The position numbers and the translations under genes are program-made. Below are positions 1 through 9,865 of a stretch of 64,000 bases of DNA, in pieces; position 1 is the first letter of the stretch, and each line of letters opens with the position of its first letter. Under the pieces are notes generated by a model. The model saw only the letters and a list, made by a program, of their open reading frames with translations. It was not told the origin of the DNA and ran no database searches. The stretch comes from Actinomycetota bacterium (GTDB lineage: Bacteria > Actinomycetota > Thermoleophilia > Gaiellales > F1-60-MAGs149), in contig VFJZ01000020.1 of NCBI GenBank assembly GCA_009885805.1, positions 16,247 through 80,246 on the forward strand, in the 5' to 3' direction.

Positions 1-2
1 CT

Positions 3-776
3 GTGCAGATCAACATCAACGAGATCAAGCGCCCGGAGCTCGACGCCAAGCTGATGGCGCAGTCGGTGGCCGAGCAGCTGCAGAATCGGGTGTCGTTCCG
101 GCGCGCGATGAAGCGGTCACTCGCCTCTGCCGTCCGCTCCGGCGCGATGGGCGTCAAGGTGAAGTGCGGCGGCCGCCTCGGCGGCACCGAGATGTCCCGG
201 ACCGAGCAGTACTCCGAGGGCCGGGTCCCGCTCCACACGCTGCGCGCAGATATCGACTACGGCTTCACGGAGGCGCGCACCGGCATGGGGCGCATCGGCG
301 TGAAGGTGTGGATCAACAAGGGCGAGATCATGCCCGAGGGATACGAGCAGCAGGGAGCGCAGACCCGTCTCGGCGAGGTCGATGCGCGACGTCGGCGCTC
401 CGGTGCCCGCGGCGCGATCATGGAGGAACTCGGGCCCGCACGGCCGCAGCGCCGTGGGCGTGGACCGGGTGGTCCCGGCGGTCCCGGCGGCCCTGGCGGC
501 GCCGGTGGCGGCGATCGTCCGCGTGGCCGTGGGCCAGGCGGCGGTCCGGGTGGTCCGCGCGGCCGGGACGAGCGGCCTGTCCTGACGAACCAGGGCGGCC
601 TCGGCCGGCGTGCGCGCCCCGCGGCAGAGCGTCCGGCCGTCGAACCCGAGGCGCAGACTCCGGTCGACGCGGCTCCGGTTGTCGAGGCTCCGATCGATGT
701 GGCTCCGGCGGACCCGACTCCTGTTGCCGAGGCGGCTCCGGCCGAGTCGACGCCCGACGCGGGTGGTGACGACTGA
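3..776 (+). CDS. rpsC: 30S ribosomal protein S3 (5'-truncated by window edge) with long Gly/Pro/Arg then Ala/Pro/Val C-terminal extension
   Basis: [38 protein letters not shown]...[15 protein letters not shown] is S3; directly followed by rplP. Confidence 0.96.
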   Translation: MQININEIKRPELDAKLMAQSVAEQLQNRVSFRRAMKRSLASAVRSGAMGVKVKCGGRLGGTEMSRTEQYSEGRVPLHTLRADIDYGFTEARTGMGRIGVKVWINKGEIMPEGYEQQGAQTRLGEVDARRRRSGARGAIMEELGPARPQRRGRGPGGPGGPGGPGGAGGGDRPRGRGPGGGPGGPRGRDERPVLTNQGGLGRRARPAAERPAVEPEAQTPVDAAPVVEAPIDVAPADPTPVAEAAPAESTPDAGGDD

Positions 777-1201
777 TGCTGCTCCCGCGTAGGGTCAAGC
801 ACCGGCGCGTCTTCCGTGGGCGCCGCACCGGTCTCGCCAAGGGCGGCACGCGCGTCCACTTCGGCGAGTACGGGCTGAAGGCGATGGAGGAGGGGTGGAT
901 CACGGCGCGCCAGATCGAGGCGGCGCGTATCGCGATGACCCGTCACATCAAGCGCGGTGGCAAGGTCTGGATCAACATCTTCCCGGACAAGCCCGTCACG
1001 AAGAAGCCCCTCGAGACGCGGATGGGATCGGGCAAGGGTGCGCCGGAGTTCTGGGTCGCGGTCGTCAAGCCGGGCCGCGTCATGTTCGAACTCGCCGGCG
1101 TGCCGGAACCACTTGCGCGCGAGGCGATCCGCCTCGCAGCGCAGAAGCTGCCGATCCGCTGCAAGTTCGTGATGCGGGAGGGCGATCTCTTTGAAGGCTA
1201 G
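776..1201 (+). CDS. rplP: 50S ribosomal protein L16
   Basis: [36 protein letters not shown]... Confidence 0.98.
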   Translation: MLLPRRVKHRRVFRGRRTGLAKGGTRVHFGEYGLKAMEEGWITARQIEAARIAMTRHIKRGGKVWINIFPDKPVTKKPLETRMGSGKGAPEFWVAVVKPGRVMFELAGVPEPLAREAIRLAAQKLPIRCKFVMREGDLFEG

Positions 1202-1394
1202 TGAAGTGCGCGGCCTGAACGTCGACGACGTCACCCGCAAGCTCGCGGAGGCCCGCGAGGAACTTTTCAATCTGCGTTTCCAGCACGCCACCGGCGCACT
1301 GGAGAACACCGCGCGCATCTCGGCCGTCCGTCGTGACGTCGCGCGGCTGCTGACGATCCAGCGCGAGAGCGCCGAGGAGACGACCGATGGCTGA
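1191..1394 (+). CDS. rpmC: 50S ribosomal protein L29 (TTG start)
   Basis: [43 protein letters not shown]. Confidence 0.97.
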   Translation: MKASEVRGLNVDDVTRKLAEAREELFNLRFQHATGALENTARISAVRRDVARLLTIQRESAEETTDG

Positions 1395-2022
1395 CGAGAC
1401 GACTGACGAGGGTATGGAGCCCGCGGCCGAGGCCGAGGCGCCCACCCCCGAAGCGCCCGCGGCCGAGGCGAAGCCGAAGCGGACCCGCGCGCCGAAGGCG
1501 AAGGCACCGGTCGAGGAGGCCGCTCCGGTCGAGGAGACCGCTCCGGTCGAGGAGACCGCTCCGGTCGCCGAGGCTGAGGCTGTCGAGGACGCTGTGCCCG
1601 TCGAAGCCGCCGCGCCCGAGGTGCCTGCGGAGCCCGAGGCCGTTGCCGAGGCGCCTGCACCGAAGACCCGGAAGGCGCCCGCGAAGACTGCCAAGAAGGT
1701 CACGAAGAAGAAGGAGTCGGCTCCAAAGAAGGAGCGCGGTACCTACGTCCGCACGCCGGCCGAGCCCAGTCAGCCAGGTCGCCGCAAGGAGCGCCGCGGC
1801 GTCGTCGTGTCCTCGAAGGAGGACAAGACGATCACGGTGCGCGTCGACGTGATGATGGCGCACCCGAAGTACAAGAAGATCATGCGCCGATCGGTGAAGC
1901 TGCGCGCACACGACGAGCAGAACACGGCCGGCGTCGGTGACGTCGTCCGCGTCGTCGAGTGCCGGCCGCTGTCGAAGTCGAAGCGCTGGCGTCTGGTCGA
2001 GATCGTCGAGGTGGCACAGTGA
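1387..2022 (+). CDS. rpsQ: 30S ribosomal protein S17 with ~120-aa Ala/Pro/Glu/Lys-rich N-terminal extension
   Basis: S17 core [46 protein letters not shown]... at the C-terminus; low-complexity N-terminus. Confidence 0.95.
   Translation: MADETTDEGMEPAAEAEAPTPEAPAAEAKPKRTRAPKAKAPVEEAAPVEETAPVEETAPVAEAEAVEDAVPVEAAAPEVPAEPEAVAEAPAPKTRKAPAKTAKKVTKKKESAPKKERGTYVRTPAEPSQPGRRKERRGVVVSSKEDKTITVRVDVMMAHPKYKKIMRRSVKLRAHDEQNTAGVGDVVRVVECRPLSKSKRWRLVEIVEVAQ
1507..1560 (+). repeat. 18-bp tandem repeat (x3) inside the rpsQ extension
   Basis: ccggtcgaggaggccgct / ccggtcgaggagaccgct / ccggtcgaggagaccgct. Confidence 0.9.
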
Positions 2023-2387
2023 TCCAGCAGGAGTCCCGTGTTCGGGTCGCCGACAACACCGGCGCCCGCGAGTTGCTCTGCATCCGCGTCCGCGGCGGCT
2101 CCCATCGCCGCTACGCACGGGTCGGCGACGTGATCGTCGCCGCGGTCAAGCAGGCGACGCCGAACGGCACCGTCAAGAAGGGCGAGGTCGTGCAGGCCGT
2201 CATCGTTCGTACGAAGAAGGCGCACCACCGCAGTGACGGCACCTACATCGCGTTCGACGACAACGCCGCGGTCATCATCGATCCGGCCAAGAACCCGCGA
2301 GGCACGCGCATCTTCGGACCGGTCGCACGCGAACTGCGTGAGAAGAACTTCATGAAGATCGTCTCGCTCGCCCCGGAGGTGCTGTGA
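2019..2387 (+). CDS. rplN: 50S ribosomal protein L14 (GTG start)
   Basis: [44 protein letters not shown]. Confidence 0.98.
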   Translation: MIQQESRVRVADNTGARELLCIRVRGGSHRRYARVGDVIVAAVKQATPNGTVKKGEVVQAVIVRTKKAHHRSDGTYIAFDDNAAVIIDPAKNPRGTRIFGPVARELREKNFMKIVSLAPEVL

Positions 2388-2734
2388 TGGGGCTGAAGAT
2401 CCGGCGCGGCGACACCGTCGAGGTCGTCACCGGCAAGGACCGTGGGCGCCGCGGCCGCGTGCTGGAGTCGCGCATCGAAGAGGGCCGCGTGATCGTCGAA
2501 GGCCGGAACCTCGCCAAGAAGCATGCGCGTTCGCGGCCCGTGCCCGGCTCGCGCGGGGCGCAGATGCTGCCCGGCGGCGTCCTCGACCTGGAGCAGCCGA
2601 TCGAGCTCTCGAACCTGATGCTCGTCTGCCCGTCGTGCGACAAGCCGACCCGCGTCGGCCACACGACCATCGCCGACGGCACGAAGGTGCGGGTCTGCCG
2701 GCGCTGCAAGGCGCAGATCGGAGACGCGAGCTGA
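2384..2734 (+). CDS. rplX: 50S ribosomal protein L24
   Basis: [22 protein letters not shown]...[12 protein letters not shown]...[12 protein letters not shown]. Confidence 0.97.
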   Translation: MMGLKIRRGDTVEVVTGKDRGRRGRVLESRIEEGRVIVEGRNLAKKHARSRPVPGSRGAQMLPGGVLDLEQPIELSNLMLVCPSCDKPTRVGHTTIADGTKVRVCRRCKAQIGDAS

Positions 2735-3294
2735 TGGCCGAGACGACCTACGAACCGCGCCTCAAGTCGCGCTATGCGGCGGAGATCAGGCCACGCCTGC
2801 AGGAGCGGCTGGGAGCGACGACGCCGATGCGCGTCCCGCGCGTCACGAAGGTGACGCTGAACATGGGCGTCGGTGAGGCGAAGACCGACCGCAAGGCGCT
2901 CGACCACGCGCAGGCGCAGCTGGCGCTGATCGCGGGCCAGCACCCGATCGTCACGAAGGCGAAGCGCTCGATCGCCGGCTTCAAGATCCGCGAGGGCATG
3001 GAGATCGGCACGAAGGTGACGCTCCGCGGTGACCGCATGTACGAGTTCCTCGATCGGCTGATCACCGTCGCACTGCCGCGCATTCGCGATTTCCGCGGTA
3101 TCAATCCGAACTCCTTCGACGGCCGCGGGAACTTCTCCCTCGGTATCCGGGAACAGATCATCTTCCCGGAAGTCGACTACGACCAGATCGACCAGGTGCG
3201 CGGGCTCGACGTCGCGATCACGACCACCGCCCGCACCGACGACGAGGCACGCGATCTCCTGCGGGAGTTCGGCATGCCGTTCCGGGAGAGCTGA
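2734..3294 (+). CDS. rplE: 50S ribosomal protein L5
   Basis: [22 protein letters not shown]...[17 protein letters not shown]. Confidence 0.98.
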   Translation: MAETTYEPRLKSRYAAEIRPRLQERLGATTPMRVPRVTKVTLNMGVGEAKTDRKALDHAQAQLALIAGQHPIVTKAKRSIAGFKIREGMEIGTKVTLRGDRMYEFLDRLITVALPRIRDFRGINPNSFDGRGNFSLGIREQIIFPEVDYDQIDQVRGLDVAITTTARTDDEARDLLREFGMPFRES

Positions 3295-3297
3295 GAG

Positions 3298-3483
3298 ATG
3301 GCGAAAGAATCGCTCAAGGTCAAGGCCGCCCGCACTCCCAAGTACAAGGTCCGGGGCTACACGCGCTGCCAGCGCTGCGGTCGCCCGCGGGCCGTGTACC
3401 GGAAGTTCGGGTTGTGCCGAATCTGCCTGCGGGAGCTGGCCCATCAGGGCTTCATCCCCGGCATGACGAAATCGAGCTGGTAG
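3298..3483 (+). CDS. rpsN: 30S ribosomal protein S14 type Z (zinc-binding)
   Basis: 61 aa; [24 protein letters not shown]. Confidence 0.98.
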   Translation: MAKESLKVKAARTPKYKVRGYTRCQRCGRPRAVYRKFGLCRICLRELAHQGFIPGMTKSSW

Positions 3484-3493
3484 AGGTGCAGCG

Positions 3494-3889
3494 ATGATGA
3501 CCGATCCGATCGCTGACATGCTGACCCGCATCCGCAACGCCAACACGGCGCTCGCGGAGGTCACGAAGATGCCCGTCTCGAAGCAGAAGATCGAGATCGC
3601 GAAGATCCTGCACGAGGAGGGCTACATCGCCTCGTTCAAGGTCGCGCAGTCGCAACCCGTCGATCAGCTCGTGATCGAGCTGAAGTACGGCTCGAACCGC
3701 GAGCGCGTGATCTCCGGGCTGAAGCGCGTCTCGAAGCCGGGACGTCGTATCTACGCGCCGAAGGACCGCCTGCCACGTGTGCTCGGCGGGCTCGGGTGCG
3801 CCATCATCTCCACCTCGAGCGGCGTGTGTACCGCCTCCGACGCGCAGCGGCGTGGCGTCGGCGGCGAGGTGCTCGCGTTCGTGTGGTGA
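3494..3889 (+). CDS. rpsH: 30S ribosomal protein S8
   Basis: [18 protein letters not shown]...[26 protein letters not shown]. Confidence 0.98.
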   Translation: MMTDPIADMLTRIRNANTALAEVTKMPVSKQKIEIAKILHEEGYIASFKVAQSQPVDQLVIELKYGSNRERVISGLKRVSKPGRRIYAPKDRLPRVLGGLGCAIISTSSGVCTASDAQRRGVGGEVLAFVW

Positions 3890-3893
3890 CGAC

Positions 3894-4427
3894 ATGAGCC
3901 GAATCGGACGACTTCCCATTGGTGTACCGGCCGGAGTCGAGGTCGTGACTGCTCCTGGGCGCGTGTCGGTGAAGGGCCCGATGGGCACGCTCGAGCAGGA
4001 GATCTCGCCCGACATCGGCGTCGCGCAGGAGGGCGAGCGCCTGCTCGTCACCCGGCCGACCGACCGGGCCGATCACCGCGCGCTCCACGGCCTGACACGA
4101 TCGCTGGTCGCGAACATGGTCGAGGGCGTCACCAAGGGATTCGAGAAGCGACTCGAGATCCAGGGCGTCGGCTACCGCGCGACCGTGAAGGGCAGCGACA
4201 TCGAGTTCGCGCTCGGCTTCTCGCACACGATCACCGTCAAGCCGCCCGAAGGCGTCTCGATCGAGGTGCCGCAGCCGACGCAGATCATCGTCAGAGGCAT
4301 CGACAAGCAGAAGGTCGGCCAGGTCGCGGCGAACATTCGTGGGCTGAAGCCGCCTGAGCCGTACAAGGGCAAGGGCATCCGGTATGCGGGCGAGCACGTC
4401 GCGCGCAAGGTCGGCAAGCGCGCGTAG
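3894..4427 (+). CDS. rplF: 50S ribosomal protein L6
   Basis: [17 protein letters not shown]...; start re-assigned from ORF 3777. Confidence 0.97.
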   Translation: MSRIGRLPIGVPAGVEVVTAPGRVSVKGPMGTLEQEISPDIGVAQEGERLLVTRPTDRADHRALHGLTRSLVANMVEGVTKGFEKRLEIQGVGYRATVKGSDIEFALGFSHTITVKPPEGVSIEVPQPTQIIVRGIDKQKVGQVAANIRGLKPPEPYKGKGIRYAGEHVARKVGKRA

Positions 4428-4439
4428 GGGTGTGACGAG

Positions 4440-4787
4440 ATGACGAAGATGACGATTCAGACAGCACGGCGCCGGCGCCACAGGCGCGTCCGCGGCAAGG
4501 TTCGCGGCACCGCGGCACGGCCCCGTCTGGCCGTGTTCCGCTCCAACCTGACCATCTATGCACAGGTGATCGACGACGACCGTGGCCACACGCTCTGCGC
4601 GGCTGACTCTCGCTCGACGGGAGAAGGCACGAAGCGCGACCAGGCGGAGGCGGTCGGGAAGTTGATCGCCGAGCGCGCCCGGGCCCTCGGCGTCGACACC
4701 GTCGTGTTCGACCGCGGCGGCTTCCTCTACCACGGGCGCATCAGCGCCCTGGCCGATGGAGCCCGCGAGGGAGGCCTGAACTTCTGA
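4440..4787 (+). CDS. rplR: 50S ribosomal protein L18
   Basis: [40 protein letters not shown]. Confidence 0.98.
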   Translation: MTKMTIQTARRRRHRRVRGKVRGTAARPRLAVFRSNLTIYAQVIDDDRGHTLCAADSRSTGEGTKRDQAEAVGKLIAERARALGVDTVVFDRGGFLYHGRISALADGAREGGLNF

Positions 4788-5392
4788 TGCCGAGAGTTCC
4801 GCAGGGCAGAGACGGTGGCGAGCTCGTCGAGCGCGTCGTCGAGATCAACCGCGTTGCCAAGGTCGTGAAGGGTGGCCGGCGCTTCTCGTTCACCGCGCTC
4901 GTAGTGGTGGGCGACGAGGTCGACCAGGTCGGCATCGGCTACGGCAAGGCCAAGGAGGTCCCGGTCGCCATTCAGAAGGCGGTCGAGGATGCCAAGAAGA
5001 ACATGTTCCGCGTCCCGAAGCACCGCAACACGATCACGCACGAGACGCTCGGCGTGTTCGGTGCCGGGCGCGTGATGCTGAAGCCGGCCTCGCCCGGTAC
5101 CGGCGTGATCGCGGGTGCCGGCGTGCGTGCAGTGCTCGAGCTGGCCGGCATTCGCGACGTGCTCGCAAAGTCGCTCGGAACGTCGAACCCGATCAACCTC
5201 TGCCGCGCTGCCGAGACGGCGCTGCGGCAGCTGCGCCGCCCGGAAGACATCGCTCGCCTTCGCGGTAAGCGGATCCGCGACATCCTGCCCGGCGCTGTCG
5301 GGCGTGAGATGGCGGCGGCGGCTGCGGCTGCCGAGGTTTCGGCTGCGTCGCAGGCGGCAGCCGACCCGGTCGACCCGGTCGAGGTCGCGTGA
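4787..5392 (+). CDS. rpsE: 30S ribosomal protein S5
   Basis: [32 protein letters not shown]... Confidence 0.98.
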   Translation: MPRVPQGRDGGELVERVVEINRVAKVVKGGRRFSFTALVVVGDEVDQVGIGYGKAKEVPVAIQKAVEDAKKNMFRVPKHRNTITHETLGVFGAGRVMLKPASPGTGVIAGAGVRAVLELAGIRDVLAKSLGTSNPINLCRAAETALRQLRRPEDIARLRGKRIRDILPGAVGREMAAAAAAAEVSAASQAAADPVDPVEVA

Positions 5393-5574
5393 TGGGCGTG
5401 AAGGTCACCCAGGTGCGCTCCGCCATCGGCGTCCAGGTGCAGCATCGCGGTACCCTCCGCTCGCTCGGTCTCGGCCGCATCGGCCGCAGCGCCGTGCATG
5501 CCGATTCGCCGTCGCTGCGCGGGCAGCTGCACCAGGTCGGCTACCTGTTGCGTGTCGAGGAGGTCGAGGACTGA
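5389..5574 (+). CDS. rpmD: 50S ribosomal protein L30
   Basis: [34 protein letters not shown]. Confidence 0.96.
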   Translation: MMGVKVTQVRSAIGVQVQHRGTLRSLGLGRIGRSAVHADSPSLRGQLHQVGYLLRVEEVED

Positions 5575-6068
5575 TGCCGGAAATCGGATTGCACAACCTG
5601 AGCCCGGCACCGGGATCGCGGCGCCCGCGCAAGCGCATCGGGCGTGGCATCTCCTCGGGGCAGGGCAAGACGTCTGGCCGCGGGCAGAAGGGTCAGAAGT
5701 CGCGATCGGGCTCGCACATGATGCGGGCCGGCTTCGAGGGCGGCCAGAACCCGCTCTACATGCGCACGGGCAAGCTGCGCGGGCCATTCATGAAGAAGTC
5801 GATGCCGTTCGAGCCGTTCCGGACGTCGAACGAGATCGTCAACGTCGCGACGCTCGGCGAGCGCTTCGAGGCGGGTGCGGAGGTGACGCCGGCGACGCTG
5901 GTCGCAGCCGGTCTTCTGAAGAACACCAAGGAGCCGATCAAGGTGCTCGGCCGGGGGGAGATCGGCCACGCGCTGACCGTCTCGGTGCACGCGGTGTCTG
6001 CCTCGGCGCGGGCCAAGATCGAGGCCGCCGGCGGCACCGTCACCCTGCTCGGCGACACCGACGGGTAG
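5574..6068 (+). CDS. rplO: 50S ribosomal protein L15
   Basis: [46 protein letters not shown]. Confidence 0.97.
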   Translation: MPEIGLHNLSPAPGSRRPRKRIGRGISSGQGKTSGRGQKGQKSRSGSHMMRAGFEGGQNPLYMRTGKLRGPFMKKSMPFEPFRTSNEIVNVATLGERFEAGAEVTPATLVAAGLLKNTKEPIKVLGRGEIGHALTVSVHAVSASARAKIEAAGGTVTLLGDTDG

Positions 6069-6071
6069 AGT
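6066..6071 (+). promoter_or_regulatory. candidate -10 (TAGAGT) of internal leaderless promoter for secY; overlaps the rplO stop codon
   Basis: TAGAGT-gggtcg-GTG(6078). Confidence 0.35.
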
Positions 6072-6077
6072 GGGTCG

Positions 6078-7340
6078 GTGTTCTCCGCGCTCGGCAACAT
6101 CTTCCGCGTCCCCGACCTTCGCAAGCGACTCTTCGTCACGGCGTTCGTCCTGGCGCTCTACCGTCTCGGCTCCTGGCTGCCGACGCCGGGCGTGGACACG
6201 GCGACGATCCGCGACCTGTTCGACCAGTCCGGCTCGGGCACGATCCTCGGCTACCTGAACCTGTTTTCCGGGCAGGCGCTGCAGAACCTGAGCCTGTTCG
6301 CGCTCGGGATCATGCCCTACATCACGGCCAGCATCATCATGCAGCTGCTGACGGTCGTGATCCCGACGCTCGAGAAGATGCGCAAGGACGGCGAGGCCGG
6401 GCAGCGGCGGATCACGCAGTACACGCGCTACCTGACGGTGGCGCTCGCCGCCGGGCAGTCCGCGGCGTACGTCGTCGTCTTCCACAACGGCTCGGCGCTG
6501 GGCGGGACGAACGCCCTGCCGAACCTCAACATCCGGATCTTCATCCTGATCGTGCTGACGCTGACGGCCGGATCGACGCTGCTGATGTGGATGGGCGAGT
6601 ACATCACGCGCAAGGGCGTCGGCAACGGCCAGTCGCTGCTGATCTTCGCCTCGATCCTGACGTCGATTCCGACGGCGATCACTGCCTGGGTGAACGGCGG
6701 CGTCTTCCAGCAGCTGTCGTTGCCGGTGATGATCCTCGCCGTGATCCTCGCCGTCGTCTTCATCAACGAGGGGCAGCGACGGATTCCGATCCAGTACGCG
6801 CGGCGCGGCGCGACGGCCGTCGGTCAGACGACCTACATGCCGCTGCGCGTCAACATGGCCGGCGTCATCCCCGTCATCTTCGCGGCGGCGGTCCTGCTGC
6901 TGCCGCCGACCGTCGGGCAGCTGATGGGGGTCGACTTCCTCACGAACACGTTCGCGCCGACGGCGTGGGCCTCGATCGGCCTCGAGTTCGGGCTGATCGT
7001 GATGTTCACGTTCTTCTACACCGCCGTGCAGTTCAACCCACAGGAACAGGCCGACAACCTGAAGAAGTACGGCGGCTTCATCCCCGGCATCCGGCCGGGA
7101 CGGCCGACGGCGCAGTTCCTCGACCACGTGATGGTTCGCCTCACCCTGCCGGGTGCGCTCTACCTCGGCACGATCGCGGTTCTGCCGACGATCTTCATCC
7201 GCTACGCCGGCTTCTCGCAGGCGACGGCGCAGGCGCTCGGCGGCACTTCGGTGCTGATCGTCGTCGGCGTCGCGCTCGACACGATGCGCCAGGTGCAGTC
7301 GCAGGTGATGATGCGCCACTACGAGGGTTTCCTGAAGTAG
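6078..7340 (+). CDS. secY: Preprotein translocase subunit SecY
   Basis: MFSALGNIFRVPDLRKRLFVTAFVLALYRLGSWLPTPGVD... Confidence 0.98.
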   Translation: MFSALGNIFRVPDLRKRLFVTAFVLALYRLGSWLPTPGVDTATIRDLFDQSGSGTILGYLNLFSGQALQNLSLFALGIMPYITASIIMQLLTVVIPTLEKMRKDGEAGQRRITQYTRYLTVALAAGQSAAYVVVFHNGSALGGTNALPNLNIRIFILIVLTLTAGSTLLMWMGEYITRKGVGNGQSLLIFASILTSIPTAITAWVNGGVFQQLSLPVMILAVILAVVFINEGQRRIPIQYARRGATAVGQTTYMPLRVNMAGVIPVIFAAAVLLLPPTVGQLMGVDFLTNTFAPTAWASIGLEFGLIVMFTFFYTAVQFNPQEQADNLKKYGGFIPGIRPGRPTAQFLDHVMVRLTLPGALYLGTIAVLPTIFIRYAGFSQATAQALGGTSVLIVVGVALDTMRQVQSQVMMRHYEGFLK

Positions 7341-7344
7341 CGCG

Positions 7345-8001
7345 GTGCGCCGCAACCTCCTGATCTTCGGCCCGCCCGGTGCGGGCAAGGGGACGCAGGC
7401 GCCGCGTCTCGCCGCAGAACTCGGAGTGCCGCACGTCGCGACCGGCGATATGCTGCGCGCGAATCTCCGCGACGGCACGCCGCTCGGGTCAAAGGCGAAG
7501 GCGTTCATGGCTGCCGGCGAACTCGTGCCCGACGGGCTCGTGATCGAGATGCTGCTCGACCGCATCGCCCGGCCCGACGCGGTCGGTGGCTTTCTGCTGG
7601 ACGGCTTCCCCCGCAACGTCGCCCAGGCGGAGGCGCTCGACGCCGCGCTGGCGGCTAGCGGCTCGCGCATCGACGGGTTGCTGGTCCTCGAGGTCTCCGA
7701 GGACGAGCTCGTCTCGCGCATCTCGGGGCGGCTGACCTGCCCGGAGGGGCATCCGTGGCACGCGACCGCCAATCCGCCCGCTGTCGACGGCGTCTGCGAC
7801 GTCTGCGGAGGAGTGCTCTCCCGCCGCGCCGATGACGAGGCGGACGTCGTCCGCAACCGGTACCGGAACGTCTACCTGGCGCAGACCGAGCCCGTGCGGG
7901 GCCACTACCATGCGATCGGTACGCGCGAGGTGGCCGTCGCGGGCACCGGCAGCACGGACGACGTCTACGGCCGCCTGCGGGCGGCCATCGACACGCTGTG
8001 A
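7345..8001 (+). CDS. adk: Adenylate kinase with LID zinc-site-like residues
   Basis: NLLIFGPPGAGKGTQAPRLAAELGVPHVATGDMLR...CPEGHPWH...GVCDVCGG. Confidence 0.97.
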   Translation: MRRNLLIFGPPGAGKGTQAPRLAAELGVPHVATGDMLRANLRDGTPLGSKAKAFMAAGELVPDGLVIEMLLDRIARPDAVGGFLLDGFPRNVAQAEALDAALAASGSRIDGLLVLEVSEDELVSRISGRLTCPEGHPWHATANPPAVDGVCDVCGGVLSRRADDEADVVRNRYRNVYLAQTEPVRGHYHAIGTREVAVAGTGSTDDVYGRLRAAIDTL

Positions 8002-8777
8002 TCGAGCGGAAGTCCTCGCGGGAGATCGCCAAGCAGGCACAGGCCGGGGCGATCGTCGCGGAGACGCTGCAGCTGCTCGCCGACGAGGCGAAGCCTGGCG
8101 TGACGACCGGCGAGCTCGATCGGCTGGCCGAAAAGCTGATCCGGCGCCGTGGCGGCGCGCCGACGTTCAAGGGCTACCGCGGCTTCCCGGGCTCGATCTG
8201 TGCCAGCCCGAACGACATGATCGTGCACGGGATCCCAGGCGCGGTCGCCCTCGGCGATGGCGACGTCCTCAGCGTCGACGTCGGTGTCACCTTCCGTGGC
8301 TTCGTCGGCGACTCGGCGGTGACGCTGGCGATCGGCGAGGTGGCGCCGGAGACGCGGCGCCTGCTCGCCGTCTGCCAGGAGTCGCTGCACCGGATGATCG
8401 CCGCCTGTCGGGTCGGCAACCACCTCTCCGATCTCGGGCACGCCTGCCAGACCTACGTGGAGGGCGAGGGGTTCGCCGTGGTGCGGGCGCTGGTCGGCCA
8501 CGGCGTCGGCCGTCGGATGCACGAGGATCCGCAGATCCCGAACTTCGGGCCGCCCGGCCGCGGCCCTGAGTTGCGCGAGGGGATGGTGTTCGCAATCGAG
8601 CCGATGATCACCGCCGGCTCGCACGAGATCCGGATCGACGACGACGGCTGGTCGATCTACACCACCGACGGCTCGATGGCGGCGCACTTCGAGCACACCG
8701 TCGCGATCACCGCGGACGGGCCGCAGATCCTGACGTACGGCTCGGACGGCACGAGCGTTGTCGACCGCTCCGTCTGA
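7998..8777 (+). CDS. map: Type I methionine aminopeptidase
   Basis: PGSICASPNDMIVHGIPG...LSVDVGVTFRGFVGDSAVT...GHGVGRRMHEDPQIPNFG. Confidence 0.97.
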   Translation: MIERKSSREIAKQAQAGAIVAETLQLLADEAKPGVTTGELDRLAEKLIRRRGGAPTFKGYRGFPGSICASPNDMIVHGIPGAVALGDGDVLSVDVGVTFRGFVGDSAVTLAIGEVAPETRRLLAVCQESLHRMIAACRVGNHLSDLGHACQTYVEGEGFAVVRALVGHGVGRRMHEDPQIPNFGPPGRGPELREGMVFAIEPMITAGSHEIRIDDDGWSIYTTDGSMAAHFEHTVAITADGPQILTYGSDGTSVVDRSV

Positions 8778-8786
8778 AGGACAGTG

Positions 8787-8817
8787 CGTATTTTCAACGG
8801 TAGCCGTTGAAAATACG
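8787..8817. repeat. AT-rich 14-bp perfect inverted repeat with 3-nt loop (possible bidirectional terminator or protein-binding site)
   Basis: CGTATTTTCAACGG-tag-CCGTTGAAAATACG between convergent map and PIN gene. Confidence 0.9.
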
Positions 8818-8858
8818 TGATGTTGTCAGGCAGATCGCGCTCGCGTGTCGACGTACGG

Positions 8859-9257
8859 CTAGGTCGGCGCGACGACCTGGAGCCCCAGCGCGGACGCGGC
8901 CTTCGCCATCCGCTCATCGTACGAAACCACGCCTTCGAGGTCGTCGCCGAGTTCCAGTGCGCAGGCGAGGTGCAGGGCGTCAAGGGTCCGCAGCTCAGGC
9001 GGGCCGAGCCGGCCGGCCGCGTCGTAGACGTCGGATACGATCGAGACGAGGTCGAGTGCCGCCAGGACAGCGCGCGCGGCGACGGTCGCCTCGGGCGAGC
9101 AGCGGCGCGCCGCCCGGACGACCTCGGCGCGGGCGAGATCGCTCGAGATGCACGTGTGTCCACGGAGGAACCGCTCGACGGCCGCGCTCGACGCCTCTTC
9201 GACGATCAGCTTGACGAGCGCCGAGCTGTCGAGGTACCAGGTGCCGGGTGCGCTCAA
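8859..9257 (-). CDS. PIN-domain ribonuclease toxin (VapC-like)
   Basis: WYLDSSALVKLIVEE...SSDLARAEVVRAARR...RTLDALHLACALELG...VVSYDERMAKAASALGL. Confidence 0.92.
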   Translation of the reverse strand: MSAPGTWYLDSSALVKLIVEEASSAAVERFLRGHTCISSDLARAEVVRAARRCSPEATVAARAVLAALDLVSIVSDVYDAAGRLGPPELRTLDALHLACALELGDDLEGVVSYDERMAKAASALGLQVVAPT

Positions 9258-9526
9258 TCGTCCTCGGCGCGCTGGGCGGCGAGCAGCTCGCTGAGCGTCG
9301 GTTCGCGCGGCGCCAGCTGGACTCGCGGTGGCAGGTCATCCAGCGAGCGGGTCGCCGACCGAATGAGACCGGCTGCCCGTAGCGCGTCGAGCCCCCGTCC
9401 GCGCTCGGGCACGAGCCGCGCGACCGCGCGCCCGCGATGCGTCACGACGATCGTCTCGCCCGCCTCGGCGCGGGCGACGACCGCACCGGCGTTCTGCTGC
9501 AGTTCTCGGATGCCGACGGAGTACAT
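9254..9526 (-). CDS. Phd/YefM-type antitoxin (second ATG proposed as start)
   Basis: MYSVGIRELQQNAGAVVARAEAGETIVVTHRGRAVARLVP; overlaps the PIN gene; ORF could extend to 9535. Confidence 0.88.
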   Translation of the reverse strand: MYSVGIRELQQNAGAVVARAEAGETIVVTHRGRAVARLVPERGRGLDALRAAGLIRSATRSLDDLPPRVQLAPREPTLSELLAAQRAEDD

Positions 9527-9533
9527 GTGCGTC

Positions 9534-9539
9534 ATTGTA
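9534..9539 (-). promoter_or_regulatory. candidate -10 TACAAT of leaderless antitoxin promoter
   Basis: TACAAT-gacgcac-ATG(9526). Confidence 0.5.
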
Positions 9540-9738
9540 GCACCGGCCGCGATGCGCTAGTCTCCGGTGTGGCGCGGACGTCGGGCGCCCTACTGGCGCG
9601 TGCCGCTTTTCCGCTCTGGTAAAGTCCGGTGGTCGCGGTCCGGGGTGGTCGGTGCGCTCGTGCGCTTGCCATCCTCTACTCGCGTCCCGCCAGAAATGTA
9701 CGAAGCCGAGCCCTGCCGGGGCCGGTGAGGGGGGATAC

Positions 9739-9852
9739 ATGAAGGTCCGTCCGAGCGTCAAGCCGATGTGCGACAAGTGCCGGGTCATCCGGCGGTCCCG
9801 CGTCGTGCTCGTGATCTGCACGAATCCCCGCCACAAGCAGCGCCAGGGCTAG
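9739..9852 (+). CDS. rpmJ: 50S ribosomal protein L36
   Basis: [37 protein letters not shown]. Confidence 0.98.
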   Translation: MKVRPSVKPMCDKCRVIRRSRVVLVICTNPRHKQRQG

Positions 9853-9865
9853 GAGTACAGCGGAA

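Noticed and set aside
257-1660. 467-aa minus-strand ORF across rpsC-rpsQ
   Set aside because: Low-complexity Arg/Pro shadow ORF over ribosomal genes.
5541-7856. 771-aa minus-strand ORF opposite rplO-secY-adk
   Set aside because: Shadow ORF; the sense frames encode clear ribosomal, SecY and Adk proteins.
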